Source: Perognathus longimembris pacificus
Taxonomy: Eukaryota > Chordata > Mammalia > Rodentia > Heteromyidae
Direction: 5' to 3'
Length of the DNA stretch: 64,000 nt
Assembly (NCBI RefSeq): GCF_023159225.1
Contig: NC_063166.1
Coordinates: 43,207,149 to 43,271,148, forward strand
This document shows positions 33,501-43,400 of the stretch, piece by piece; within the stretch, counting starts at the first letter, position 1; the number at the start of each line of letters is the position of its first letter. The notes under the pieces were generated by a model that ran no database searches, was not told the origin of the DNA, and saw nothing but the letters and a program-made list of their open reading frames with translations. A program made the position numbers and the translations under genes.

Positions 33501-34295
33501 ACAACCCAGATACCCCTCCACAGAAGAATGAATGGATCCAAAAAATATGGTACCTATACACAATGGAATACTACATAGCAATTAGGAATGGTGAAATATT
33601 GGTATTTGCAGGGAAATGGTCAGAACTTGAACAAATAATGTTGAGCGAGACAAGCCTAGAACACAGAAAACAAAGGGGCATGATCTCCCTGATATATGAC
33701 TGTTAAGAAAGGGTGACGGAGAGACAGTAGAGACCAGGTCTGTGACATCAAAAACTGCTTGTCAAATGGTATTTCCCACAGGATTGGGGCAGTGACCCAA
33801 CAGTATGTAACTAAAACCAAACAACTACTCAACATATAAAGGTCAAAAATTGACCTCTCAGTGGAATACAATAGCCCAAAAGCTATGTATGTACGTTCAT
33901 ATAAGACTACTGTCGACATATTGTCTAATATCGACATTACGTTTAAAGCCCTTGGCGAATTTTCTTGGGCTTGGCCACCTGGATACTGTATATGTTCTTG
34001 ATACATTGTGTATTGTATATATGTCTACCTAACCTAGGGAAGGGAAAGAAAAACAGGGTGTAAGATATCACAAGAAATGTACACACTGCCCTACTATTTA
34101 AGTGTACCCTTTTTGCACAACACCTTGTCAAAAAATTTGTGTTCAATTAATAAATAAATTAAATTTAAAAAAAAAAAAGAAAAGAAAAAGCCACAGGTGG
34201 GGCTGTGGCTCAAGTAGTAGAGTGCTAGCCTTGAGTGAAAGAAGCATAGGGACAATGTACAGGCCCTGAGTTTAAGCCCTGGACTTTAAAAAATG
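30557..34295 (+). mobile_element. IDL-Geo SINE split by an L1 insertion
   Basis: The left unit is at 30557-30652 (GGTTCGATTCCACAGTACC). The right unit resumes at 34183 (GGCTCAAGTAGTAGAGTGCT) and ends at about 34290. The L1 between them carries a duplication of the SINE sequence around its insertion point. Confidence 0.92.
30653..34182 (+). mobile_element. L1 retrotransposon with 5'UTR joined to ORF2 (internal deletion)
   Basis: The 5' end reads GGGAGAGGAAGATGGCACC, with the AAGATGGC motif typical of L1 starts. A GC-rich 5'UTR extends to about 31560. The sequence then passes directly into ORF2 reverse transcriptase, so ORF1, the endonuclease and the start of the RT are missing. The FADD motif is intact at 31983-31994, although stops and frameshifts break the frame (for example TAA near 32034). 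The C-terminal ORF2 region and 3'UTR follow, to an A tail at 34167-34182. It is flanked by AGAAAAAGCCAGA at 30640-30652 and AGAAAAAGCCACA at 34183-34195, a 13-bp target duplication with one mismatch. It is non-autonomous. Confidence 0.93.
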
Positions 34296-34577
34296 CACTC
34301 TTTACCTAAATTCTGTAACTCTAACCCCTCTGTCAATCACCTTTATAATAACAATTTTTAAATGCCTCAAAAAAAGAAAAGAACTCCAGCATTAACGACT
34401 GAAAAATAACCAAACAACCCAAAACCATAGATAGACCTTAGACTCTTTGCTGTTTGGGGTTTTTTACAAGAGTGAGGGAGGGCTGATAAATTGGAGGTAT
34501 CACAAGAACCTGTCAAGGTGAATGGACAGATGTCAAAAATAGAGAGAGAGATGGCCTAGCATTACTAATTAAACATC

Positions 34578-34697
34578 GTCCCAGCCAGGCATGGCAGTGA
34601 ATGCCTATAACCCCACCACTTAGAATGTGAGACAGGGAAAGTCACAAGCTCTAGCCAGCCAGCCTGGACTACGTAGTGAGATCCTGACCCCCTGATG

Positions 34698-34744
<47 letters not shown>

Positions 34745-34745
34745 T
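34578..34745 (+). mobile_element. B1-like SINE and (CA)n run
   Basis: GGCATGGCAGTGAATGCCTA and CAGCCTGGACTACGTAGTGA fit a full B1 layout. A CA run at 34698-34741 forms the tail. Confidence 0.8.
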
Positions 34746-35039
34746 CCAAACTCTCCGCAGCATGGAGCGGAAAACACAGGAGACTTGCCAGCGGGGGGGA
34801 GGGGGGATGCAGTCAGGGAGGCACCAGTCATCTTCCCATATAGACAGAAATGAACAGCAACTATCTCAACAGAGCAGTACAGCTCTGCTGCCAGAAGCCA
34901 AGGGCCTGGAGCCATGGCACTGGGTTGGCCACTCCCCCTGGTCACTCAGGAAAGGATTTTATTGTTGGTGCAGCCATACCAGGTTGAAAAACAGTGTAGT
35001 AGCAAAGCCAGGCTCCCAACAGCACAAACAATAGTCTTA

Positions 35040-35275
35040 GGGTTCTGAGGGGAAGGAACCAAGGGGAAAAGGGTAGAAAAGTTCAGAAGTGGAGCTCACG
35101 GATATGGATGAAAGTGAACTATACAGCTTATGGGTGGAGCTGGGAGGGAGAGAGGGAACAGAAGCCACTGTACAAGAGAAAATGTACTCATTGCCTGACT
35201 GAAGTAATTGCAATCCCTCTGCATATCACCTCTGTAATAACAATAAAGTAAATTAACTTTAAAAACAAAAGCACC
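35040..35275 (+). mobile_element. L1-3'-end-like retroelement fragment
   Basis: TGAAAGTGAACTATACAGCT, AGAAAATGTACTCATTGCCT and CCCTCTGCATATCACCTCTG precede AACAATAAAGTAAATT. Same family as the pieces at 30290 and 62920. Confidence 0.6.
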
Positions 35276-35690
35276 ACAAGTCAGAGGAGCAAAACTGGGG
35301 TGAGTCAGGATACCCTCATCCTCTGCCAGATTTGATAATGACAGGAGATGTCCAGGTGTCTCTCCCATGGTGTGCCACAGAACGGTGTCAAAGCTTGGGG
35401 TGGCTAATCTATGGATTGTGATGTCTCTGCAAATCTTTGAAAGACATTGGTGATTGTGATCTTGAAGTCTTCGCACTTGCAGGGGCCTGGGGGAGGAATA
35501 GCAGTTTTAGGTAAGTCCCCTAAAGATGAGCACCCCTATACACGGGCTGAGCAGGAATATTTCCCAAAGATTCAGACAGCAAAGACAAATGTACAATGAG
35601 CTAGAGATGCCAGGCTTTTATTCGGCTTCATTATCTAAGGTAATGGAACAGCAGGCAAGGGGAGAGTGGATGTTTTATCCAAAGCAGCCT
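35276..35690. other. Unclassified sequence
   Basis: No gene or repeat family recognised. Confidence 0.35.
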
Positions 35691-35692
35691 CT

Positions 35693-36155
35693 AGCCAGGC
35701 ACCATTGGCCCATGCCTGCCACCCTACCTACTCAGGAGGCTGAGTTCTGAGGATCCAGGTTCCAAGCCAGCCTGGGTAGAAAATTACACGAGACATTTTT
35801 GTTGTTGTTGTTGGCCATGAGGCTTGAACTCAGTGCCTGGGAGCTGTCCCTGAGCTCTTTTGCCCAAGGCTAGCTTGCTACCACTTTGAGCCACCATGCC
35901 ACTTCCAGTTTTCCACTGGGTATCTGAAGATAAGAGTTCCATGGACTTTCCTTCCTGGGCTTGCTTTCAACCATGATTCTCAGATCTTAGGCAGGATTAC
36001 AGGTGTGAGTCACCAGTGCCTTCCCTGTGAAACTCTTATCTCCAATGAACTACAAAAGCCAGAAGTAAAGCTTTGGTTACAGTGGTAGTCAGCTGGCCTT
36101 GAGCAGAAAAGCTAAGGGACAGTGCACAGACCCTGCGTTCAAGCCCAGCACCTCT
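35693..36155. mobile_element. Composite SINE interrupted by another SINE
   Basis: A plus-strand head at about 35693-35800 (CTACTCAGGAGGCTGAGTTC) is separated from its right unit at about 36020-36150 by a minus-strand composite copy at about 35805-36020 (CTACCACTTTGAGCCACCAT). Confidence 0.7.
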
Positions 36156-37378
36156 ATGTCCCTGCTATAGCTCCTTTCAGGCCACCACAGTCCTTGCTCC
36201 TGATTTGCAAAGAGGAGCCACGTTGTAGATGCACCCTGAGCCATCCATCCTATCTCCTGAGAACTTTCTGGGAAGCAGGTTGATCTTCAACAGATGGTGA
36301 GTTTCAGGAAAGAACCAGCAGACCCTGGAAATCATGGCCACAGAGGAGCAAGGTGCAGAGCAAGGGGGATCCTGAGCTGTAGTGGCTGCAGGGAGGAGTC
36401 TATGGTGAAGCAGGATAGCCCCTGAAGAGCCCCTCACTGGCCAGGAGCCCCTCACTGGCCAGTGGAGGGGCAGTGGAGGACCCCGACCTGGCTAAGGAGG
36501 AAAGAATGGAGCAGGTGGAAGATGTGCACAGGTATTGTGTCTGGAGGAAGATGATGGAAAGTTCTAGCACAGGTAGTGATGCTAAGATCTCTGTCTGCCA
36601 AGGTCACTCTGGCCCATCTCTGGAGGTTGTTTTGTGCAAAACACCAGCTGAGTTGGGGAAAGTGAGAAGAAAGTTCTGCCTCCTCTGCAATTCTGGGTGC
36701 AGATACAAAAAAAATCTACAATTATTTACCTGGTTCTTTTTTTGGTGCCAGTACTGAGGCTTGAATTCAGCTTTTCAAGTTTGAGCCCGGAAAATTCACC
36801 ATAGGAAAACTGGAAAATCCTGTTTGAAGGTGCCATTCTTCAGTGCTTCTGTGGTTTTCTAAGCTTCTGAGGAATGTATAAAATTGGGGGGGGAGAGCAA
36901 ACCTGCTTTGTGCCCAAACTTCACTAGACAAAAACTCAGGCCTCTTCTGGGCTCCAGCAGCCTTTCAGAACAGCCAGTATCCCCCCAACCCCAAGCATGG
37001 GTGAGCACCAAGCACCAAGGCGATGAAGGCCAGGGGGAAGAGGAAAGAAAAAAAGACAGCTAATGCCTGCCCTTGAGGTAGGGAACTTACTCTTCCCCAC
37101 CTGAATGGGACTGGAACTCAGTCTGATGCTTTCACTCCAAACGCTTGTGCTCTACCACCTGAACCATGCCTCCAGCCCCTCATGACACTAAGCTGCCATC
37201 AGTCTATTTTTTCCTTTCCCATTCGATTCCTGCTTTGTTTTTCTCCCAGGAGTCACCCACTTGGATGGCCTGTAGTGTTTTCACTTTGATCTGAGCCATT
37301 CTCCACTGCAGTCACTGTAGCCCTAGAAATGTTGGCATTCTGTTGCAATACACAATACAGATCTTCACGTGCCCCTTC
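36156..37378. other. Unclassified sequence between SINEs and the ERV nest
   Basis: Contains a short tandem duplication of GAGCCCCTCACTGGCCAG at 36427-36464. No gene recognised. A 12-base GGGGG-rich run occurs near 36886. Confidence 0.4.
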
Positions 37379-37542
37379 TGATAGAATCTGTCCCAGCCAT
37401 CCTGGGGGACCATGCAGAGACAGTCACATACAGGAGAAGTAGTTCTATAAGGAGGTTTATTAGTGGGGCTCCCATGGGAGAGGGAGAAATATGATGTTTA
37501 CACCTTATCCAGGTGGTAGCTTGTAACTCTAGGGCTAGAGGG
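37379..37542 (-). mobile_element. Inverted, truncated LTR fragment of the outer ERV family
   Basis: Its reverse complement aligns with the 3' part of the LTRs at 37543-38364 and 49913-50209. Shared words include ATATTTCTCCCTCTCCCATG, CCCCACTAATAAA and GGATGGCTGGGACA. It ends directly at the first base of the plus-strand LTR, forming a head-to-head junction. A U3 segment is deleted. Confidence 0.85.
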
Positions 37543-38364
37543 TGTTAGCTTTTCCCCTGAGTTAGGTCCTCAGCTCCTCTCATTAGCCCCCAGATCCACC
37601 CATGTTGGGGGCTGTCCTTCCCCCCAGCCCTGGGACAATGGGAAGGAGCCCCTCCCACCTTCCGGCCTCAACAGGAAGAGAAAGCCTCCGCCCCTTGGGA
37701 GGTGAACACATGCGTGCCACCATGATGGGGTTGTCCCGCCCACAAAGGAAGTTTCATGATGTCACTTGATGGACATGGTCCTTAGCCTATGACTGGCCCT
37801 TTGGCCAGCCCCCTTTCTTTCCCGCCATTACTTCTATATAAGTGCCTTTCCATATTAAAGTCTTTGAGATGCTTCCCACCACCGCAGCGTGTCCCTGATG
37901 CCTTCCTTTTCGCCTCCGCCCTTGGTAACATGTGAGGGGACTGGGGGGAGGGGAGGCTTCAGCAACCTTTCCTCAACTTAGCGCTTGCCCATGTGAGCAC
38001 GCCTTTGGCCTTCCGCTGGCGGAGGGCCAGGCCGAGTGCTCTTTCATATATTTTATGGTTACCATTCTTCCCGTGGGGGGAGAAAGGGGTCGTTCAGACC
38101 CCAACACACCCATACCTAAACTCCATGCCCTAGAGCTACAATGGGCCACTCTCACTCACCATTAAGACCTATCTACTTCCCTTTTAGCCCCAAAGAAGCT
38201 GCCATCTGGATAAGGTGCTGCCACTTGGATAAGGTGCAGCCGCCATGTTGCTCCCTCTCCCATAGGAGATATGGCCCCACTAATAAACCTCCTTATAAAC
38301 CTTCTTCTCCTGTCCATGACTATCTCCTCATGGCCCCCTGGGGTGGCTAGGACATATCCTTTCA
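37543..38364 (+). repeat. 5' LTR of the outer ERV, containing a solo LTR
   Basis: TGTTAGC...TTTCA ends. Without the insertion at 37603-38106 and its duplication, it is about 312 bp, comparable to the 297-bp 3' LTR. A CTAATAAAC polyadenylation-like signal lies near 38280. Confidence 0.85.
37603..38106 (+). mobile_element. Solo LTR (504 bp) nested in an LTR, 6-bp target duplication
   Basis: Perfect 8-bp terminal inverted repeats TGTTGGGG...CCCCAACA. Flanked by CACCCA at 37597-37602 and 38107-38112. It has a CTATATAAG TATA box near 37834 and a TGATGTCA CRE-like site near 37757. A 6-bp duplication and this layout suggest a class II (ERVK/IAP-like) element. The 3' LTR of the host ERV lacks this block exactly, which confirms the insertion. 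Confidence 0.93.
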
Positions 38365-38365
38365 T

Positions 38366-38382
38366 TGGTGCTGAACCCAGGA
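38366..38382 (+). promoter_or_regulatory. Primer binding site of the outer ERV, tRNA-Phe-like
   Basis: TGGTGCTGAACCCAGGA directly after the LTR resembles the complement of a tRNA-Phe 3' end with one missing base and two transitions. Other tRNAs fit less well by eye. Confidence 0.5.
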
Positions 38383-41300
38383 TAGGTTCCCTGGTGGATT
38401 TGCTCCCTCATTTCTTGGAGGTCCAAGCTGCCCTCGGGACCTATTCTGTCCTAAGCCCACCCGAAGGACCACCAAGGAAACTTTCTCCTGTCTGAGAGCT
38501 CTACTTCCATCCACCACCACAAAAATGAATTTGAACCTCCAACCAGGGTGAGTGACCATTAGCTGGGGACTCTGATCCGATTTTCTGTAAGGACACTGGG
38601 CCTATGCCACCGGGCCTCACTGACCGAAATTTTGGCCCAAGTTCCCAGCCCCACTCCAGGAGACAATAAGCCACTGGGCTAGGTCAAGGGAATAAGCAAT
38701 TGTGAGTGATGATGCCAATTTGCTGTTTATTCTCTCATAGTTGACTCAGTTTCAGAGTCAGCTGAACAGAGCCCTAGTGGGACGTTGGTGGGTAGCTCTA
38801 TTTCAACTCCGCTGGTCATTCAAGAGTGGAGGACAGTCTAAAATGCTTCAGGAGAGCTGCTCAAGTTTGAGCCCAATCTTAAGCCTCATACAATCAAATT
38901 TGGCCTCACATTTGGAACTTCATGTGGCCCCTTCATAAAACACTGGACCTGTGATATTTTACAGGACTCAGAGAACTTCTATGAGCACTCAGGCAGATGG
39001 AATTCTCTCTCTTTCTCTTTCTGCCTCTCTCTGAACTCTGCCTGCGTGCCTGCCTGTGATGTAGGATAGGCTGGTACCAGCTTCCAAAGGTACCAATGTT
39101 TGTTTAACATCTGCTGTGAAAGACACAAAAGAAAGGTTTTCTGTTCTTGTTATCGATGTTAAGTTTGGAGATCCTGTTAAATTCTGCTAGTTGTTGGCTA
39201 AATCCTAAATTTTCTCTAGCATTGACCACGAGGTGGACAATAGAATTGGTTTTAACAAGCACCATCTTGGTTCCATCACCCACCCCCCAGGTAATGGGCA
39301 TGCCGAATTCCTAGAGGCTGGGTGGGAATGTGGAAACTCAAGATCCCTATAACCCCACCCCAACTCTGTAACTGCCACCTTGCAATTCAAATATTCAAAG
39401 GTGAAGGTGTCTTGCTGTGGCTCTGAGCAGCTCTGCTGCCATTATGCCATGTGTCTGTGCTCTGTTTGTGTCCTGTCTCCAGTTTCTCAAAATGTGGCTT
39501 CTCCATTTCCTCGCTGTATAATCTGTGAAAATTTTTGTTTGCTGGAAAGGTTGTTGTTTTTTTCTAACTGACCACGTGGTTCTAAAATATGGGCAACATA
39601 ATGTCATTTTGCCACTGAAATTCCAGAAAACTTACATGGCCAATTAAAAAAAAAAATCTAAGCGTGCCTCAAAGCTTATGCACAAGTGTCTGTCTGTCTG
39701 TGTTTGTCTGTGTATAAAACATGTGAAAACTGGCATCATGGTTTCAAAATTACTTGCTTTTGACTAGTATTTTAACTTAAGTCTTGTGTTAAACTGATCC
39801 TTGCAGCCTGTGAGTGGAGTCACAGTAAACAGCCTGGAGACAATCTTGACTCCAACTACCTGACTCCAAGTCAAAAGAAAACAACAACAACAAACAAACC
39901 TAGTTTTAAACCCAAACTGAACATGTTTGGGTGCAAGCAAATGCATCTTAGGAAAACTCCAAAAGGTTCAAATATGCAGCACATGGTATAAGTACATTGA
40001 TGTAAAACCAGAGTGTTATTCTTTATGTCCATCTATGCTAAAAGTCAAATGTACATCTGGTCCTGGCAACTCTTTGGTAAAATAGGCTAAAATTTTACTT
40101 CTCCATTTTCTCTCCTGTGCTCTCATAAACTCTTTAAGATCAAAGGACCAGAGTCATTTTGGAACAAGTGTGCAGATGTGGGAAATGATCTTGATTTTCC
40201 TGTCCCAGGATTGATATTTTGCTTTATAGGATGCAGTTAGTAGTGAGTCAGGATGCAGACTAACATGTGTGCTAGCTGCGTGGACTGTGGTGGTCTGTGG
40301 CTACAGGAAGCTGAATCCACAGTCTGTTCTCAAACTGCCTGGCTTCACTACTGGTAATTACTTATTCTGTCTCTCTTGCATGGGAGAATGCTCAGGGAAC
40401 AAATGAAGTGCATTTTGTACCCTCCTCAGCATGGGTGTCTCCCCATGCCTGTCCAGCCTAGCCATATCTAGGAAATACTGGTGGTGTTCCTGTGAAGATT
40501 TTGACAGGCCTAGAGCACTCCTGCCCAGGTTCTGCCTGCTTCAAGTTGCTCAGTTCTAGAAGACTCAGGATTGTGTATACTTCCAAGATTAGAGTTGGAT
40601 TTATAGCAGGCCTGTCATGACAGAGTTGCAGCCAAGACTTCAAGTGTGCAGTAAGACACATGTCTGTGACTCTTATTCCAAGATCAAAAGCAGCAGAGTT
40701 GTGTTTGGTGGCCATAGGTTTGCATTGGGGTAGCTTTGGTGTCTTCCCCCTCCATGTCTCAGGAACTGTTGTGGCCACTGCAGAGAGAAGATTTGGTCGT
40801 TGGCCTTGGGTCTCTGTGGATTTTGTGACTGGGAAAAGGTTTGAACATGAGGACCAACTGTGAATTTTAGATTGTACTTGCAAGAGATGGTTACAGGACC
40901 AAGCCTTCTAAAATCTTTTTTACAGTTGTCACCCTGCGTAAAGCAGTAGGGCACCAGCCTGCAAAAGCCAGAGTACTCAGAGTAAGCAACCAGGGAATAC
41001 TGAGAGATTTCAAATGTCTTTAATCTGTGTAGAAATTTGCAGGCAACCCAGCAGGAGGTGTAACAATCCATCCAAGGGACTCTGAGAGATGCTACTACAG
41101 CCTTGCCCAGATCCAACCCATCTCTCCTGCCTGCCACCATCACACAAGACTAACGAAGCCTGCTGATTCAGGATGGAAGACACAAGCCACTTTGGATCCA
41201 CTGAAGCTGAGACTTTTATATTGTCCTGACCCTCTGCCCTCTTGATTATTATTCATTTGTGTTCTCTTCCACCTTCCAGTAATGTTAATCCCCACAAGTT

Positions 41301-41513
41301 AGATAACAAGGGGTATGTATGCAAAGAAATTATATGATTTGGTTTTTATGCTATTTTGCAGTTAGATGCATTTTGGTAAATAGAAAAAAGGTGCCAAGTT
41401 TGGATTCTTGGCACAATGCTAGTGATTAAATTATTTAGCCCAAGGAACTCTAAAGTGCTAATCAGTTGTTGTTTGAAGACTCCTATCACATCTACTGAGT
41501 TTTGTCATTGCAG
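38383..41513 (+). other. Internal region of the outer ERV, left part
   Basis: No coding domain recognised. Blocks at about 40055-40160, 40870-40895, 41030-41240 and 41330-41430 are repeated in diverged form inside the inner ERV (47270-47430, 47500-47530, 47545-47795 and 44770-44850). Small open frames here have no known motif. Confidence 0.55.
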
Positions 41514-41854
41514 TGTTGTAGAGTTGATGACATCTTGATAATTAGGTCAACCTGACCCCAAAATTGATTCTGTAAATGGCTTGTTATTTGCTCCACCCTC
41601 TATGTCAACCTCCTACATCTGTGCCACACTTGCTCGTTTGTTGCTTACTCTATCCCCTGTGCCAAGCCCCTACATCTGTGCTCAGCTTTTACCCTTATAA
41701 ACCTTATTAACCGAAGGGTCAGGGCTCTCAATCCAGATCCGCTGCATCGGTGATGGTTGTGAATCCAAGCCCAAACTTGCAATAAAGACTCTTATGTGTT
41801 TGCATCGGAATCGGCTCCTTGGTGGTTTTTGGGGACCCAAAATATGGGCATAAC
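41514..41854 (+). repeat. 5' LTR of the inner ERV (341 bp)
   Basis: Starts TGTTGTAGAG and ends near GGGCATAAC. Contains CAATAAAGACTC near 41779 (polyadenylation signal) and CCTTATAAACC near 41693 (TATA-like). Confidence 0.9.
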
Positions 41855-41856
41855 TT

Positions 41857-41874
41857 TGGGGGCTCGTCTGGGAT
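41857..41874 (+). promoter_or_regulatory. Primer binding site, tRNA-Pro type
   Basis: TGGGGGCTCGTCTGGGAT differs from the standard proline primer binding site of mammalian gammaretroviruses at one base (T for C) and lies two bases after the LTR. Confidence 0.92.
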
Positions 41875-42420
41875 CCCCCAGACCCCAAGATCCCCAAACC
41901 GGAGAGTCTTACACTGATCAGTGAGTTTTTGTTTGTCTGTCTTGATTTGTAATTTGGGTACCAGAATTTGTAAGAGTTGGCATTGGGCTAAGTGGATGGC
42001 CTGGTGGGTCATCAACTGGGGGTCTTGGAAGATGTTCCAGGTCCTCATTTTGGGGTTCAAGTCCCCTTTTGGATTTTTTGGAGGAACTCAGCAGCATGAG
42101 AGGTCTGCATTCCCCCCCCTTTGTATTTTTTGAAGGGATGCAGCAGTGTAAGAGGCCCTCGTTCCACACTCAATTTTGTCTAACACTTAATTTTGACTTT
42201 TTTGTGGAGTAGGTGTGAGAGGCTAACGTTCCACATTTTCTAGGAACTCTTCCATCTGCACTGGAGCTGAAGTCCAGCAACCTTTTGCCAGATGGGGCCC
42301 GTGACCAGCAGGAAGGGCCGCAGCTCCACAGTCCATCCGTTCAGAATTGCAGATGGACCAGTAGTTTCTGTTTTACCTCTCAAGAGTTTTCGCAATTGCA
42401 TTTCCAATCTGCACTTGCTG

Positions 42421-42959
42421 TGCCCAAGTCCTAGAAGACCACCAAGAAGACCACCAAGAGCCAGACATTCCGAAATGCAAAAGCAAGGCTTTATTCAGGC
42501 AAGCTGCAGCCCGGACCTCGTCCTACACTCTGATGCAGTGGAGGTTAGGAGGAAGGACACGAGCAGAGTTTTACATGGGTATTTAAAGGAAAAAATCACA
42601 AAGTTACATAAACCAGGTGCAAGCAGGGTTGGGGTGTGAGGACAAATCTGATTAGCATGAACCAGGTGCAAGCAGGTTTGGGGTGCGAGGATAATTCTCT
42701 AAAATAGGTCTGACGACATTCCAGGGTGGTCAACGTATCTGGAACGTTCCCAAACCGGTTGGGCCATCCAGGAAATGGGTTTTTATGGCCAGTTGGTTTC
42801 AGCACAAACAACTTGTTCCTGGAATCTGTATAATGTCTAGCTAGTTTCACCATAAACAAGCCATTTTCTGGGTTTTATATAAGTGTTGGGTTATTCTTAG
42901 CTTAACACAAACAACAAGATGGTTGCAGTTTCACGATGGAGTCGTCCTAGTCTTTCACA
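42421..42959 (-). mobile_element. Antisense solo LTR with duplicated U3 unit
   Basis: Read on the minus strand it starts TGTGAAAGACTAGG, has a CTTTAAATACC TATA-like box near 42590, GAATAAAGCCTTGC near 42500, and ends CTTGGGCA at 42421. The U3 contains two near-identical units of about 48 bp (about 42607-42654 and 42657-42704; shared word CAGGTGCAAGCAGG), resembling enhancer duplications in gammaretroviral LTRs. A short GAAGACCACCAA repeat lies near its 3' end. The target duplication was not resolved. Confidence 0.8.
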
Positions 42960-43045
42960 CTGGTGCTGTACATTTCGTGTATTGTTTTTTCATGTCCTTA
43001 TCCCTGTTTGTTATCTGTGTTGTGTGTGGACTGCTGTATTGAGAG

Positions 43046-43400
43046 ATGGGACAGACTCATACTTCTCCTCTCTCACTTCTGACTGACCACTTTAATGATG
43101 TGAGAAAAAGGGCACAAGATTTGAGTGTGGAAATTTAAAAAGGTAAACTAATTAAACTTTGTAGTGCATGCTGCAGGACCCCCTGATGAAGCTGGTATAA
43201 ATACCATCTTCCCACTCACTCGCCCAGATTGGGATTTTAAAGCCTCTGGTGGGTGGCCTCAGTGGGCTGATTGCTGGGGAGGATGGAAATCTCCACAGGG
43301 AAGGATCCCCCTGAGCCTTCTCAGGGCCCCATGGTCTTTCCATCACTCCAGCAGTCAGCTTGTTGACGCCAGACATGCCATCCAAGGCATAGTTTCTGTT
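43046..43400 (+). pseudogene. Degenerate gag remnant (MA N-terminus) of the inner ERV
   Basis: An ATG at 43046 opens Met-Gly-Gln-Thr, a typical N-myristoylation start of gammaretroviral Gag. About 28 further codons keep a matrix-like pattern before a stop near 43137. Weakly related sequence may continue to about 43400 with frameshifts. It is truncated and non-functional. The rest of gag and all of pol are not recognisable. Confidence 0.65.
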
